The notes: generated from the letters alone by a model not told the origin. DNA of 64,000 nucleotides from Flavihumibacter solisilvae (GCF_000814475.1 NZ_JSVC01000019.1:1-64000); one strand, 5' to 3'. Numbered from the stretch's first letter, positions 24,355-34,099 are shown. Made by a program: numbers and translations.

Positions 24355-25653
24355 ATGACGGAAATTCTAATCATATTTGGTCTTATTTTATTGAACGGTA
24401 TATTCTCAATGGCTGAGATCGCCCTGGTCTCGGCACGTAAAGCAAGGCTCGAATCGCAAGCAGTGAAAGGTGATATAAGGGCCCGCGAAGCCCTTGAACT
24501 CGCCAACCATCCGGACACTTTTTTGTCAACAGTCCAGATCGGTATTACCCTTATCGGCATCCTGACCGGTATTTTTTCCGGTGATAAAATCACCAGTGAC
24601 GTTGCATCCTTTTTCAGCCGGATACCGGTCCTTTCAGACTACAGTAATGGAATCGCGACCGCCACCGTGGTGATCATCCTGACATTTTTCAGTATGGTTC
24701 TCGGTGAACTTTTGCCGAAAAGAATCGGCCTTTCCAACCCGGAAAAAATCGCGAAGCTGGTGGCCGGTCCGATGAGATTCATCAGCAAAATTACCCACCC
24801 TTTCATCTGGCTGCTGAGTAAGTCAACGCACCTGCTGACCCGACTCCTTAATGTCCAGCGAAATGATACGCAGGTAACAGAAGAAGAGATCAAGGCAATC
24901 ATTAGCGAAGGAACAGAACAGGGTACCATCGATGAAGCGGAACAGGAGATCATCGAAAGGGTTTTTCACCTGGGTGACCGGAGTATTACTTCGCTGATGA
25001 CACACCGCAGCGACATCATATGGTTTGACGTTAACGATAATGAACAGTCGATAAAAGAAAAGATCATTAAGGAACCGCATTCCATTTACCCAATCTGTGA
25101 CGGGGATATTGATAACATTAAAGGGGTTGTATCCATAAAGGATCTTTACATAACGAACGATCTTACCTTATTCAAACACATCATGAAACCGGCGATGTTT
25201 GTACCCGAAAACAATACCGCTTACCGGGTTCTGGAACGATTTAAGGAAACACAACTCCACTCCTGCTTCATTGTGGATGAATATGGCAGTGTGCAGGGCA
25301 TGATTACGCTTAATGACATCCTGGAAGCCATAGTCGGAGACCTGCCACAGTCTGATATTGAAGATTATGAGATCATTAAAAGAGATGACGGAAGTTACCT
25401 GGTGGATGCACAGATCCCATTCTATGACTTTCTTTCACGTTTTGAAATGACAGACTGGATGAATGAAGGCGAGCAGGAATTCAATACCCTCGCAGGATTT
25501 ATTCTTCACAAACTTGAAAGAATTCCTCACACCGGTGACAGCCTCGAATGGAAAGGCTTCCGATTTGAAATTATCGACATGGATTCATTAAGGATCGATA
25601 AAATCCTCGTGACTATTTCAGAAGACATCCGGGAAGGAATGGATGAAGACTAA
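24355..25653 (+). CDS. CorC/HlyC (CNNM-like) membrane protein with CBS domains
   Basis: 432 residues from the ATG at 24355; an earlier TTG would overlap the PAP2 gene. Order: DUF21/CNNM membrane domain with four helices (1-190, including FSMAEIALVSARKARLE), a pair of CBS domains (about 205-330, MTHRSDIIWFDV and HSCFIVDEYGSVQGMITLNDI), then a CorC_HlyC transporter-associated domain (LVDAQIPFYDFLSRF). The family is linked to Mg2+/Co2+ efflux. The common name hemolysin is historical. Cotranscribed with the PAP2 gene. Confidence 0.9.
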   Translation: MTEILIIFGLILLNGIFSMAEIALVSARKARLESQAVKGDIRAREALELANHPDTFLSTVQIGITLIGILTGIFSGDKITSDVASFFSRIPVLSDYSNGIATATVVIILTFFSMVLGELLPKRIGLSNPEKIAKLVAGPMRFISKITHPFIWLLSKSTHLLTRLLNVQRNDTQVTEEEIKAIISEGTEQGTIDEAEQEIIERVFHLGDRSITSLMTHRSDIIWFDVNDNEQSIKEKIIKEPHSIYPICDGDIDNIKGVVSIKDLYITNDLTLFKHIMKPAMFVPENNTAYRVLERFKETQLHSCFIVDEYGSVQGMITLNDILEAIVGDLPQSDIEDYEIIKRDDGSYLVDAQIPFYDFLSRFEMTDWMNEGEQEFNTLAGFILHKLERIPHTGDSLEWKGFRFEIIDMDSLRIDKILVTISEDIREGMDED

Positions 25654-25682
25654 GCCAAATTCAAAACTGAAAACTCAAAATA

Positions 25683-26171
25683 CTAGAACCCGAATTTTGC
25701 AACATTATCAGGATAGTTAAGCCGGGTACTTTTCCTTACCCCTTTTGTGTTGACATGCATTATATTTATCTGTTTGTCAAACGAATCGTAAAGAAGCGTA
25801 TTCCTGACCTGGATCTCCGAGACTGAGTTTACCTCATTTACCTGCACATAGCACCATGCAGATTCACGTTCCCTTTCATAACCAACAAATTCAAGCCTGA
25901 CCGGTTTTCCGTTTACGGAAACCTGGAGATGCTGCTGCAGGTATTCAAAGATCTGTTGGTTAACTTTGGCTGCATCTTTTGGCTGCCCGAGATCAACAGG
26001 TTGGTTGTAGGTCTTTCCCAGCGAGGTCTCAAAATCATCAATAAATAGTTTTACGCTGATTTCCAACGTTTTATCCTTATCATTATGAGAGATATCCGTC
26101 ACGCTGACATAAAAAGGATGCATGATTGCAACCATTCCGGTCATTAACCACTTAAACAATATTGCTGCCAT
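25683..26171 (-). CDS. DUF6702-like secreted protein
   Basis: 162 residues. After a hydrophobic start, MHPFYVSVTDISHNDKDKTLEISVKLFIDDFETSL is the typical opening of a Bacteroidota family now called DUF6702; the rest is beta-rich. Function unknown. It is divergent from the HupE-like and M1-peptidase genes, the usual neighbours of this family. The assignment of family is by recall of pattern. Confidence 0.75.
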   Translation of the reverse strand: MAAILFKWLMTGMVAIMHPFYVSVTDISHNDKDKTLEISVKLFIDDFETSLGKTYNQPVDLGQPKDAAKVNQQIFEYLQQHLQVSVNGKPVRLEFVGYERERESAWCYVQVNEVNSVSEIQVRNTLLYDSFDKQINIMHVNTKGVRKSTRLNYPDNVAKFGF

Positions 26172-26229
26172 TAAACATTTTTATTTTTCCAGCACAAAAC
26201 TCTGGATTATTTTGAAAGCTTGATTAAGT

Positions 26230-26838
26230 ATGCAAGATTTTAACCTTTACTTCGGGCTCGGTGTTGAACATATTCTGACCTGGGATGCGCTCGATCACAT
26301 TCTGTTTGTAACAGCCCTTTGCCTTCGATACAAATTTTCCGACTGGAAAAAAGTAGCAGTGCTTGTAACCGCATTTACCATCGGGCACAGTATCACACTC
26401 ATATTAAGTGTTTTAGGATATGTATCTGTTCCGGTTGCCTGGATTGAATTCCTTATTCCCCTTACAATTGCCGGAACCGCACTCAATAATTTGTTTTTTA
26501 AACCAAAACAAATTAATAATAAATTACCTCTGATCTATTTTTTTGCTTTATTCTTCGGCATGATCCACGGTCTCGCATATGCCAACCTGTTGCTTGACCT
26601 CGAAGGATCGGACAGGATAACCAGCCACCTGCTTGCATTTAACCTGGGTATTGAAGTTGCTCAATTACTTGTAGTTACGGTAGTTTTGCTGCTATCATTT
26701 ATATTCGTTGAAAAGTTGAAGACCGTCCAGCGTCTGTGGATTGGCGTACTGTCGGGTCTGATATTACTGTTTTCATTGAAAATGGCTATTGAAAGGATTC
26801 CTGAAATACAAAAACACACCTATACAAAACAGCAATAA
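26230..26838 (+). CDS. HupE/UreJ-like membrane protein
   Basis: 202 residues with about seven membrane helices. The conserved parts are HILFVTALCLRYKF near the start, FTIGHSITLILS, and FFGMIHGLAYA, with His residues in the membrane as in HupE/UreJ metal carriers (nickel or cobalt). The name is by similarity; many Bacteroidota have this form without a hydrogenase or urease. Three bases separate it from the M1 peptidase gene, so they are co-transcribed. Confidence 0.85.
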   Translation: MQDFNLYFGLGVEHILTWDALDHILFVTALCLRYKFSDWKKVAVLVTAFTIGHSITLILSVLGYVSVPVAWIEFLIPLTIAGTALNNLFFKPKQINNKLPLIYFFALFFGMIHGLAYANLLLDLEGSDRITSHLLAFNLGIEVAQLLVVTVVLLLSFIFVEKLKTVQRLWIGVLSGLILLFSLKMAIERIPEIQKHTYTKQQ

Positions 26839-26841
26839 CAA

Positions 26842-29217
26842 ATGAGAAGACTCCTTTATGCATGTCTTGGATTAATTGCCGCCCCGGCGTTTGCCCAGAA
26901 CATACAGAACAATCCCGGTTCAAACCACGGGAACAAGTTTGAGCAGTTGGGCACCGTATTGCCTACGCCAAACGAATACCGTACCGCGAGCGGTGCGCCA
27001 GGTCCAAAATACTGGCAGCAGCGTGCGGATTATGACATTAAATGTGAACTCGATGAAGAGAAACTGCGCCTCACAGGAAGTGAGACAGTGACTTATTTCA
27101 ACAACTCTCCTGACCAGCTCACTTATCTCTGGCTTCAGCTCGATGAGAATGAGCACAGTTCAGAAAACAATGCGAACTACCAGGATGCCTCAACAATCGG
27201 AAAAGAAACTGTTGACCTGGCGGTAAGCAGGATGGAAGAATCCAAAAATGATAATGGTGTAAACATTGTGAAACTTACCGATGCACTCGGTAAACCGTTG
27301 AAATATACAGTCAACAAAACAATGATGCGTGTTGACCTGCCGGCTCCCCTGAAGCCTGGTCAGAAATATGTGCTGAAAATTGACTGGAACTACAAGATTA
27401 CCGACAGGATGAAAGAAGGCGGCCGTGGCGGCTATGAATTCTTCGCCGAAGACGGTAACCATCTTTTCACTATGGCACAATGGTATCCCCGTCTCTGTGT
27501 GTACAGTGACTTCCAGGGCTGGCAGAACCACCAGTTTACCGGTAGAGGCGAGTTTGCCCTTACTTTCGGAAACTTCAAGGTTCAGATGACAGTACCCGCA
27601 GACCATGTAATTGGTTCTACCGGAGAATGCCTGAACTACCAACAGGTTTTGACTCCTGCACAGCTTGCCCGCTGGCAGAAGGCACAAACTGCAAAGGATG
27701 TAGTGGAAATCGTAAACCTCGCAGAAGCTAAAGCAGCTGAAAAAAATAAGAGCAAGGCGAAGAAAACCTGGATCTATAAAGCAGATAACGTTCGTGACTT
27801 TGCCTGGACCTCTTCCCGCAAATTTGTATGGGACGCGATCCCGGCAACTGTTGAAGGAAAAAAGATCATGTGTATGAGTTTTTACGGCAAAGAAGCATAT
27901 GGACTTTACCGCCCTTATTCATCTAAAGCCGTGGCTCACACAATCAAGAGCTACAGTAAATTCTCCATTCCTTACCCTTACCCGGTTGCCCAGAGCGTGG
28001 AAGCTGCCAACGGTATGGAATATCCGATGATCTGCTTCAACTACGGTCGTACTGCCCCAGACGGCACATACAGCGAGCAAACCAAATATGGTATGCTTGG
28101 TGTGATCATTCATGAAGTAGGACACAACTTCTTCCCGATGATCATTAACAGCGACGAACGCCAGTGGAGCTGGATGGATGAGGGACTTAACACATTCGTG
28201 GAATACCTTACAGAAGAACTGTGGGACAATAAATTTCCAAGCCGTCGTGGTCCGGCTGCTTATATCACGGATTACATGAAGCTCCCTAAAGATCAGCTTG
28301 AGCCGATCATGACAAACAGCGAAAACATCATCCAGTTTGGGCCGAATGCATATTCAAAACCCGCAACAGGCCTGAACATCCTGCGTGAAACAGTTATGGG
28401 CCGCGAGCTGTTCGATTATGCTTTCAAAGAGTATGCACGTCGTTGGGCTTTCAAACATCCAACACCGGCTGATCTTTTCCGTACGCTGGAAGATGCGAGC
28501 GGCGAAGACCTCGACTGGTTCTGGAGAGGATGGTTCTACAGCACAGATGCTACTGACATCGCAATCGATACTGTTCGCTACCTGCGTCCCGAATTCAGTG
28601 AGCCTTCAAACAATAATGCATCCGGTACAAAGAAGACCAAACTCGCAAAGCCACAGGTAAATGCATTTGAAGATCTTTCAAAAATCCGCAACCGCGAAGA
28701 CAAAAACATTGTTTTTGAAGTTGACAGGGACACTACCCTGCGTGATTTCTACTGGAGATATGCGCGTGGTCTGGAGCCTTATGACTCCACTACTTATGAA
28801 GTTCCTGCAACTTCAAACGTAACGAAGGCTGATGACGAAGTGAAAAAGAATTTTGAGAACAAACACGTTTACGAAATTGCTTTCTCTAACAAAGGCGGCC
28901 TCGTAATGCCTATCATTGTAGAATTTACATTTACGGATGGGTCTCAGGAAGTTGATCGCATTCCTGCACAGATCTGGCGTAAAAACGAAAGTAAAGTAAC
29001 CAAGGTATATGTGAAGAACAAGGAAGTTAAGTCGATTAAGCTTGACCCGATGAAGGAGACAGCCGACATTAACGAAGCCAACAATACCTGGGGAACAATT
29101 GCTGAACCCAGCAAATTCCAGTTGTTCAAATACAAGCAGAACACCCGCGGACAAAGCACTGGCATAACACCAATGCAAAAAGCCCAGGAGAAGAGCAAGG
29201 AGAAGAAAGCATTTTAA
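26842..29217 (+). CDS. M1-family zinc metallopeptidase (aminopeptidase)
   Basis: 791 residues with a signal peptide (ending AFA-QNIQNN). The M1 zinc site is complete: HEVGH (424-428) with the third ligand Glu447 in WMDEG, exactly 18 residues after the second His. Upstream there is the exopeptidase motif region NGMEYPMI (variant of GAMEN). Secreted, likely periplasmic or surface. The C-terminal 200 residues are beta-rich with Lys-rich ends (QEKSKEKKAF) and no T9SS domain. Strong terminator follows. Confidence 0.92.
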   Translation: MRRLLYACLGLIAAPAFAQNIQNNPGSNHGNKFEQLGTVLPTPNEYRTASGAPGPKYWQQRADYDIKCELDEEKLRLTGSETVTYFNNSPDQLTYLWLQLDENEHSSENNANYQDASTIGKETVDLAVSRMEESKNDNGVNIVKLTDALGKPLKYTVNKTMMRVDLPAPLKPGQKYVLKIDWNYKITDRMKEGGRGGYEFFAEDGNHLFTMAQWYPRLCVYSDFQGWQNHQFTGRGEFALTFGNFKVQMTVPADHVIGSTGECLNYQQVLTPAQLARWQKAQTAKDVVEIVNLAEAKAAEKNKSKAKKTWIYKADNVRDFAWTSSRKFVWDAIPATVEGKKIMCMSFYGKEAYGLYRPYSSKAVAHTIKSYSKFSIPYPYPVAQSVEAANGMEYPMICFNYGRTAPDGTYSEQTKYGMLGVIIHEVGHNFFPMIINSDERQWSWMDEGLNTFVEYLTEELWDNKFPSRRGPAAYITDYMKLPKDQLEPIMTNSENIIQFGPNAYSKPATGLNILRETVMGRELFDYAFKEYARRWAFKHPTPADLFRTLEDASGEDLDWFWRGWFYSTDATDIAIDTVRYLRPEFSEPSNNNASGTKKTKLAKPQVNAFEDLSKIRNREDKNIVFEVDRDTTLRDFYWRYARGLEPYDSTTYEVPATSNVTKADDEVKKNFENKHVYEIAFSNKGGLVMPIIVEFTFTDGSQEVDRIPAQIWRKNESKVTKVYVKNKEVKSIKLDPMKETADINEANNTWGTIAEPSKFQLFKYKQNTRGQSTGITPMQKAQEKSKEKKAF

Positions 29218-29237
29218 TTACTTTTTATTTCTCTGAT

Positions 29238-29270
29238 AAAAAAGGAATGACTAAGTCATTCCTTTTTTTT
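29238..29270 (+). terminator. Terminator of the M1 peptidase gene
   Basis: Stem AAAAAAGGAATGAC/GTCATTCCTTTTTT with a 3-nt loop and a long T run (nine Ts). Perfect in both arms. Confidence 0.9.
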
Positions 29271-29528
29271 TGATAATTCCGTTAAAATAGCTGTAAAGTC
29301 ACTTATGGTTTGGTGTGAATTGCCGGGATCTTCATGGATAAGCGCTATGTTTGCACCACTTGGAAATTTTATTTACCATATACGCCCCTATTTACCACGG
29401 CAAACATTCAGCGTTGCCCTTCTTTTCCAATCTGAAGGCCTTTGGTACTTTAACCCCGGCATGACAATTATTTAAGTCCCCCGGGGTATTGTCTTTTCCT
29501 TTTTTCTTTCATCACATAAACCTGTGCC

Positions 29529-31088
29529 ATGCCACGGAATCAAAGTGCGATTCCTGTCAGCGGTAGTATTATTTTCATTTTAGTACTGCTGAACGGGATC
29601 ATTATTAAATGGGCATATACCCAGGATACACGCCTGTATCTTTTGTTGTTAATCACATTACCGCTGTTGCTGTTAGCTATTTCCAATGTCAGGCAAACAA
29701 AACATGCACTACTTCGCAACTACCCGATTATCGGTTATTTCCGATATGTGCTTGAGGCATTCAGGCCTGAAGTGCGGCAGTATTTTTTTGAATCAGAATC
29801 GGACGGAAAACCCTTTAACCGACGTCAGCGTTCGATTGTATACCAGAGGGCTAAGGATGTACGCCAGACTGTAGCCTTTGGTATGCAGGTGAACCCAAAT
29901 GAACCCGGGTACGAATGGGTGGCACACTCGATCTACCCGGTGAGGGTTGATGAAAGCGACCTTAGGGTAACCATCGGTAATCACCAATGCAGCCAGCCTT
30001 ACAATGCCAGTGTACTGAACATCGGTGCCATGAGTTATGGTGCACTAAGTAAAACGGCGATAGAGGCTTTAAATGAAGGAGCCAGGCTGGGCGGATTTGC
30101 TCACAATACGGGTGAAGGAGGAATTAGTCCTTACCACCTTAAAGGTGGACACCTGATCTGGCAGATCGGTACGGGGTATTTCGGCTGCCGTAATGCAAAA
30201 GGAAATTTCGATGCAGACCTGTTCAGTGAAAATGCCTGCCGGCCGGAAGTAAAGATGATAGAGCTCAAACTGTCACAGGGAGCAAAACCAGGGCATGGGG
30301 GTATATTACCTGCGGCGAAAAACACAGTTGAGATAGCAACAATCCGGAATGTACCGGTTAATACCACCATCAATTCCCCGGCCGGACACACAGCGTTCAA
30401 TAATGCCGCAGGCATGCTTCATTTCCTCGGTTCCTTAAGGGAATTATCTCTCGGTAAACCAGTAGGATTCAAGCTTTGCATCGGCAGCAGGAGGGAATTC
30501 CATGAGATCTGCTACGAAATCCGTAAAACGGATATAATACCCGACTTCATCGTGATTGACGGAGCTGAAGGGGGAACAGGTGCTGCACCACTGGAGTTTA
30601 CGGATCATGTAGGTATGCCGCTGTATGAAGCACTTGCTTTCGCTTCCAAAACTTTGCAGGTCTATGGTTTAAAAGATAAGGTAAAGCTGATTGCTGCAGG
30701 TAAAATAATCTCGGGTTTTGATATCCTGAAAGTGCTTGCACTTGGAGCAAGCGCTGTGTACAGCGCCAGGGGAATGATGTTCTCTCTCGGCTGCATCCAG
30801 GCCTTGAAATGTGACAGTGGAAAGTGCCCCGTTGGCGTTGCCACGCAGGAATCGCAATTATACAAAGGACTTGATATAACGGACAAAAAAGTCCGCGTCG
30901 CAAACTTTCATAAAAATACAATAAGGGCTACCATTGAATTAATGGAGGCTTGCGGATTCAGAAACCTGAATGACATAACTGTTTCCAGCTTTTTCCGCAG
31001 GCTAAGCTTATCAGACACACAGAGCTTTGAAGAAATTTATGGAATGAAAACAATCCAGAAAACTGCTATTGATCACATTTATAATTAA
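29529..31088 (+). CDS. Membrane-anchored FMN glutamate-synthase-domain protein
   Basis: 519 residues. Two membrane helices (about 10-50) are followed by a glutamate-synthase central domain: NIGAMSYGALSKTAIEAL, GGISPYHLKGGHLIWQIGTGYFG, IDGAEGGTGAAPLE for FMN and a CIQALKCDSGKC motif, i.e. C-x5-C-x4-C, the 3Fe-4S signature of GltB. The amidotransferase (glutaminase) and the GltD-like parts are absent. The family is widespread in Bacteroidota and archaea; substrate and electron donor are not known. The upstream 258-bp region holds a TATGTTTG -7-like box at 29346 and no clear gene. Confidence 0.9.
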   Translation: MPRNQSAIPVSGSIIFILVLLNGIIIKWAYTQDTRLYLLLLITLPLLLLAISNVRQTKHALLRNYPIIGYFRYVLEAFRPEVRQYFFESESDGKPFNRRQRSIVYQRAKDVRQTVAFGMQVNPNEPGYEWVAHSIYPVRVDESDLRVTIGNHQCSQPYNASVLNIGAMSYGALSKTAIEALNEGARLGGFAHNTGEGGISPYHLKGGHLIWQIGTGYFGCRNAKGNFDADLFSENACRPEVKMIELKLSQGAKPGHGGILPAAKNTVEIATIRNVPVNTTINSPAGHTAFNNAAGMLHFLGSLRELSLGKPVGFKLCIGSRREFHEICYEIRKTDIIPDFIVIDGAEGGTGAAPLEFTDHVGMPLYEALAFASKTLQVYGLKDKVKLIAAGKIISGFDILKVLALGASAVYSARGMMFSLGCIQALKCDSGKCPVGVATQESQLYKGLDITDKKVRVANFHKNTIRATIELMEACGFRNLNDITVSSFFRRLSLSDTQSFEEIYGMKTIQKTAIDHIYN

Positions 31089-31093
31089 ATGCC

Positions 31094-31504
31094 ATGGATG
31101 CACAAATAAATAAACTGATTTTACTGAAGAGTGACTATGACCTGTTGCTGAAATATATTTATTCCCGGATGAGTCCCATGTCGGGTGAAAGTAAACACGC
31201 AGAACAGTTATATGACGAATTAAATAATGCCGAGATAATCGAGAAGGAAGACAGATTCCCAGCCGACGTCATTAGGCTGAACTCAAATATTGAAGTGATT
31301 GAGGAAGACACCGGGCGGAGAATACACTTCAGGCTAGTATTGCCTACCCAGGCGAATTTAAGTAAGGGAAAACTGTCCGTCTTCGCTCCCCTGGGAATTG
31401 CCTTGATAGGATATAGAAAAGGTCAGCATGTCGCCTGGGAAATGCCGGCTGGCAAAAAGGTATTTTATATTGCTGATGTGACCAATGAAGGGCTTCTCGT
31501 GTAA
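31094..31504 (+). CDS. GreA/GreB-family C-terminal protein (Rnk-like)
   Basis: 136 residues. It has a short helical N-terminus and the FKBP-like GreA/GreB C-terminal domain (FRLVLPTQANLSKGKLSVFAPLGIALIGY). It lacks the long coiled-coil of GreA, so it resembles Rnk, which binds RNA polymerase without transcript cleavage. Five bases downstream of the glutamate-synthase-domain gene, so co-transcribed with it. Confidence 0.85.
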   Translation: MDAQINKLILLKSDYDLLLKYIYSRMSPMSGESKHAEQLYDELNNAEIIEKEDRFPADVIRLNSNIEVIEEDTGRRIHFRLVLPTQANLSKGKLSVFAPLGIALIGYRKGQHVAWEMPAGKKVFYIADVTNEGLLV

Positions 31505-31535
31505 AGGGGTTATTTTTATATACAATGATTCGCCT

Positions 31536-32324
31536 ATGATAAGGATGTTGTTTTTGTTAGCCACCATTTCCTGTATGCAGAGGTCTTATGCCGCAACAGT
31601 CGACACCGTAAGTATTTACAGTGAAGTAATGAAAAGGAACATTAAAGCGGTGGTGATAGAACCTTCTGGCGGAAAAGGCGGAGAGGCTTACCCGGTACTT
31701 TATTTACTTCACGGACTTGGAGGAAATTACTCCCTGTGGATAAACAAAGTACCATACCTTCAGCAGGCTGCAGACAAATATAAATGTGTGATCGTTTGCC
31801 CTGACGGTGGAAGGGCAACGGTTTATTTCGATAACCCCATGGACAGTAGTTCCCGGTTTGAATCGCATTTTGTGCAGGAACTGATGCCTTACATTGAACA
31901 ACACTACCCGGTCAGCCTGGATCGTCGTTATCGTGCAATCACAGGGATAAGTATGGGTGGTTTCGGGGCAATGCTTATTGCCAGCCGGCATAATGACCTT
32001 TTTTCTGTTGCCGGAAGCATGAGTGGCGTTTTAAACCTGAGACCGTTTACTACAGGCAGTGCATTAAGGCAAAAAATTGCGGACAGCACGTGCTGCAGTA
32101 TTGACTGGGAGAAACTTAAAAACACCAGGCTGATTATCGATTGTGGATTGCAGGACTACCTGCTGCCGGTAAACAGGAATATTCACAAGCAATTGGAAAC
32201 AAAGCAAATTGCCCACGACTACATTGAACGGGAGGGCAGACACGACTGGTACTATTGGAAAGTCGCCATAGATTTCCAGCTGTTTTTTATCCGTAAAGCC
32301 TGGGATGAAGGCTTATCCAATTAA
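31536..32324 (+). CDS. Secreted alpha/beta-hydrolase esterase
   Basis: 262 residues from the ATG at 31536; the frame is open further upstream, but the signal peptide (MIRMLFLLATISCMQRSYA) begins here. Esterase D-like hydrolase: VLYLLHGLGGNYSLW, the nucleophile Ser139 in GISMGGFGAM, Asp in DCGLQDYLL and His in EGRHDWYYW. The fold is that of S-formylglutathione hydrolase or antigen-85-like esterases; substrate unknown. Stop codon interlocks with the convergent gene (TTAA, 32321-32324). Confidence 0.85.
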   Translation: MIRMLFLLATISCMQRSYAATVDTVSIYSEVMKRNIKAVVIEPSGGKGGEAYPVLYLLHGLGGNYSLWINKVPYLQQAADKYKCVIVCPDGGRATVYFDNPMDSSSRFESHFVQELMPYIEQHYPVSLDRRYRAITGISMGGFGAMLIASRHNDLFSVAGSMSGVLNLRPFTTGSALRQKIADSTCCSIDWEKLKNTRLIIDCGLQDYLLPVNRNIHKQLETKQIAHDYIEREGRHDWYYWKVAIDFQLFFIRKAWDEGLSN

Positions 32325-32986
32325 TAGTTAACGTGGCCATCACGAACCCGGATCTTCTTTTTGCCGGCATTCTTTTTTTCGTAATCCAGTACTTCTTTGG
32401 GCTTTGCAGTTTTTTTGCGGGCCACGGATAAAGTATCGGTTGCCAGGGTCGCGGGTTCGTTACTTTTATCAACCTTTCCCAGGAGATAAAATTCAGTTTT
32501 GTTGATAAACCCGGTACCCGGATCGTAAAACTTCCAGGTGCCATGCTTAATTGAAGAACCTTCATTTTTGATGATCACCTGCGAATAGTTTCCCGGGTTC
32601 ATTACATCTTCCACATCGACGGTATCATATAATTTGTCGGGATTGAAGGCTCTCCAGCTTTCTTCCCGTACAATATTACCAGCCACATTAAAATACTGGC
32701 TTTGCCCGTCAAGGAATCCCCAGCGATACTGCTGAATTGCCAGAAGGTCTCCCATCAGGCTGTATTTCCTCCAGGTTCCTTCTTTCCTGTCTTCTACAAA
32801 CTGCCCTTCTTCTTCGAATCCCGGTTCTCCCCTCACCTGGTCGTATTTCAGAACCCAGGGACCTTGTCTTTTTCCGGACTTATCCACCCTGTTAAGGGTA
32901 TCACCTTTCACCCCGATCATATAATCCTTCCATTGACAGAAGGCCACATTCCCGACGAAAAGTAATAACACGAATAACCAGCGCAT
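32321..32986 (-). CDS. Secreted MORN-repeat protein (YwqK-like)
   Basis: 221 residues from the ATG at 32986. Signal peptide (ends VAFC), then repeats of the MORN-variant type: GKRQGPWVLKYD, KEGTWRKYSLMGD, DGQSQYFNVAGN, KHGTWKFYD. The family is called an antitoxin by old annotation, but this protein is exported and has no toxin partner here. The C-terminus is Lys-rich (TAKPKEVLDYEKKNAGKKK). Role unknown. Confidence 0.8.
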   Translation of the reverse strand: MRWLFVLLLFVGNVAFCQWKDYMIGVKGDTLNRVDKSGKRQGPWVLKYDQVRGEPGFEEEGQFVEDRKEGTWRKYSLMGDLLAIQQYRWGFLDGQSQYFNVAGNIVREESWRAFNPDKLYDTVDVEDVMNPGNYSQVIIKNEGSSIKHGTWKFYDPGTGFINKTEFYLLGKVDKSNEPATLATDTLSVARKKTAKPKEVLDYEKKNAGKKKIRVRDGHVNY

Positions 32987-33077
32987 GATCAAGAGTTTGA
33001 ATATGGTAATAACGGATTTTGCGGGCAGATTGTTATCCCGAACCTTTAAGTCTATCCCAACAAATATGCCGGATTGG

Positions 33078-33506
33078 TTAGTCAGCAGCCAGTTTAACGA
33101 TGTACCTGACAGCCAGTTCGTAACCTGTCAGGCCCAGTCCGCAGATAGTTCCTTTTGCCTTGGCAGAAACATGGGAAAGCTTCCGGAATTCCTCCCGGGC
33201 ATGAACATTACTAATATGAACTTCTATAACCGGAGCGCTGATGGCAGCAATAGCATCTCCGATCGCAACGGAAGTATGGGTGTAGCCGCCTGGATTTAGC
33301 ACAATGCCATCGGCAGAAAAGCCTGCTGACTGTAACTCATTGATGAGTTCACCTTCAACGTTACTTTGATAATAACTGAATTCGATCTGAGGGAAAAGTT
33401 CTTTAAGGGAACTGAAGTAACTGTCGAAATCCTGGGAGCCATAAACGCCAGGCTCGCGTTTTCCGAGCAGGTTCAGGTTTGGACCGTTAATAATAGCAAT
33501 TTTCAT
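33078..33506 (-). CDS. aroQ: 3-dehydroquinate dehydratase, type II
   Basis: 142 residues. Third step of the shikimate pathway: 3-dehydroquinate to 3-dehydroshikimate. The family start INGPNLNLLGKREPGVYG carries the catalytic Arg and Tyr loop, ILNPGGYTHTSVA and VHISNVHAREEFR are the active-site motifs, and the length is normal. Preceded 19 bp upstream by the GNAT gene on the same strand, so possibly co-transcribed. Confidence 0.95.
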   Translation of the reverse strand: MKIAIINGPNLNLLGKREPGVYGSQDFDSYFSSLKELFPQIEFSYYQSNVEGELINELQSAGFSADGIVLNPGGYTHTSVAIGDAIAAISAPVIEVHISNVHAREEFRKLSHVSAKAKGTICGLGLTGYELAVRYIVKLAAD

Positions 33507-33525
33507 GTCGCTAAAAATATGCTAT

Positions 33526-34053
33526 TCAGTCCAGAATCTTCGCATATACATACAGACTGATGCGCTTACCATTTTTCACTTCTGTATCACGAAGAAGTCC
33601 CTCTTCGCTGAAGCCACATTTCTGCAATAGCTTCCTGCTGGCTTCGTTTCCAGTTTCAACCCAGGCTTCTATGCGATGAACCTTCCATCGCCCGGAAATG
33701 TACGTAAGCATCGTTTCCAGGCATTCCTGCATAATGCCCCTGCCCTGGTATGCGGGGAGCAACCAGTATCCGATCTCAATTTTTTCATGGTGCGGAATGA
33801 AATTATTGCAACCGCAGGCACCGCATGGCTTGCCTGTGGATACATCAATGATCTTCCACCAGGAACCGGTTTCGCATATTTCCAGTACGTTATAAAACTC
33901 AAGCTGTGCAGCTGCCGCTTCGAAACTGTCATAGCTGACACCATAAAAACGGATCACATCAGGATGGCTGAGCCCTTTGAATACGAAGTGCTGGTCAGCA
34001 GCGGAAAAAGGTTCCATGCGATATGACCTCGTTTCAAGTATCGGCGGTTTCAT
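33526..34053 (-). CDS. GNAT-family N-acetyltransferase (RimJ/RimL type)
   Basis: 175 residues. GNAT fold of the ribosomal-protein-alanine acetyltransferase-like group: LETRSYRMEPFSAAD at the start, IGYWLLPAYQGRGIMQECL as motif A for acetyl-CoA (the sequence QGRGIM fits Q/RxxGxG/A), and a C-terminal EGLLRDTEVKNGKRISLYVYA. Substrate unknown. Confidence 0.88.
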   Translation of the reverse strand: MKPPILETRSYRMEPFSAADQHFVFKGLSHPDVIRFYGVSYDSFEAAAAQLEFYNVLEICETGSWWKIIDVSTGKPCGACGCNNFIPHHEKIEIGYWLLPAYQGRGIMQECLETMLTYISGRWKVHRIEAWVETGNEASRKLLQKCGFSEEGLLRDTEVKNGKRISLYVYAKILD

Positions 34054-34065
34054 CCGGTAAATTAA

Positions 34066-34098
34066 AAAAATCCGGCACTTGTCGGGTGCCGGATTTTT
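34066..34098. terminator. Terminator after carA
   Basis: Stem AAAAATCCGGCAC/GTGCCGGATTTTT with a 7-nt loop, two bases after the carA stop. T runs exist on the minus strand. Confidence 0.85.
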
Positions 34099-34099
34099 A

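Noticed and set aside
29305-29475. 56-codon plus-strand open frame between the M1 peptidase and glutamate-synthase-domain genes
   Set aside because: Composition looks non-coding, no known family, no promoter spacing that fits.
32321-32986. Toxin-antitoxin system suggested by the YwqK-like repeats
   Set aside because: The protein is exported and no toxin gene adjoins; the antitoxin label of this family is weak.
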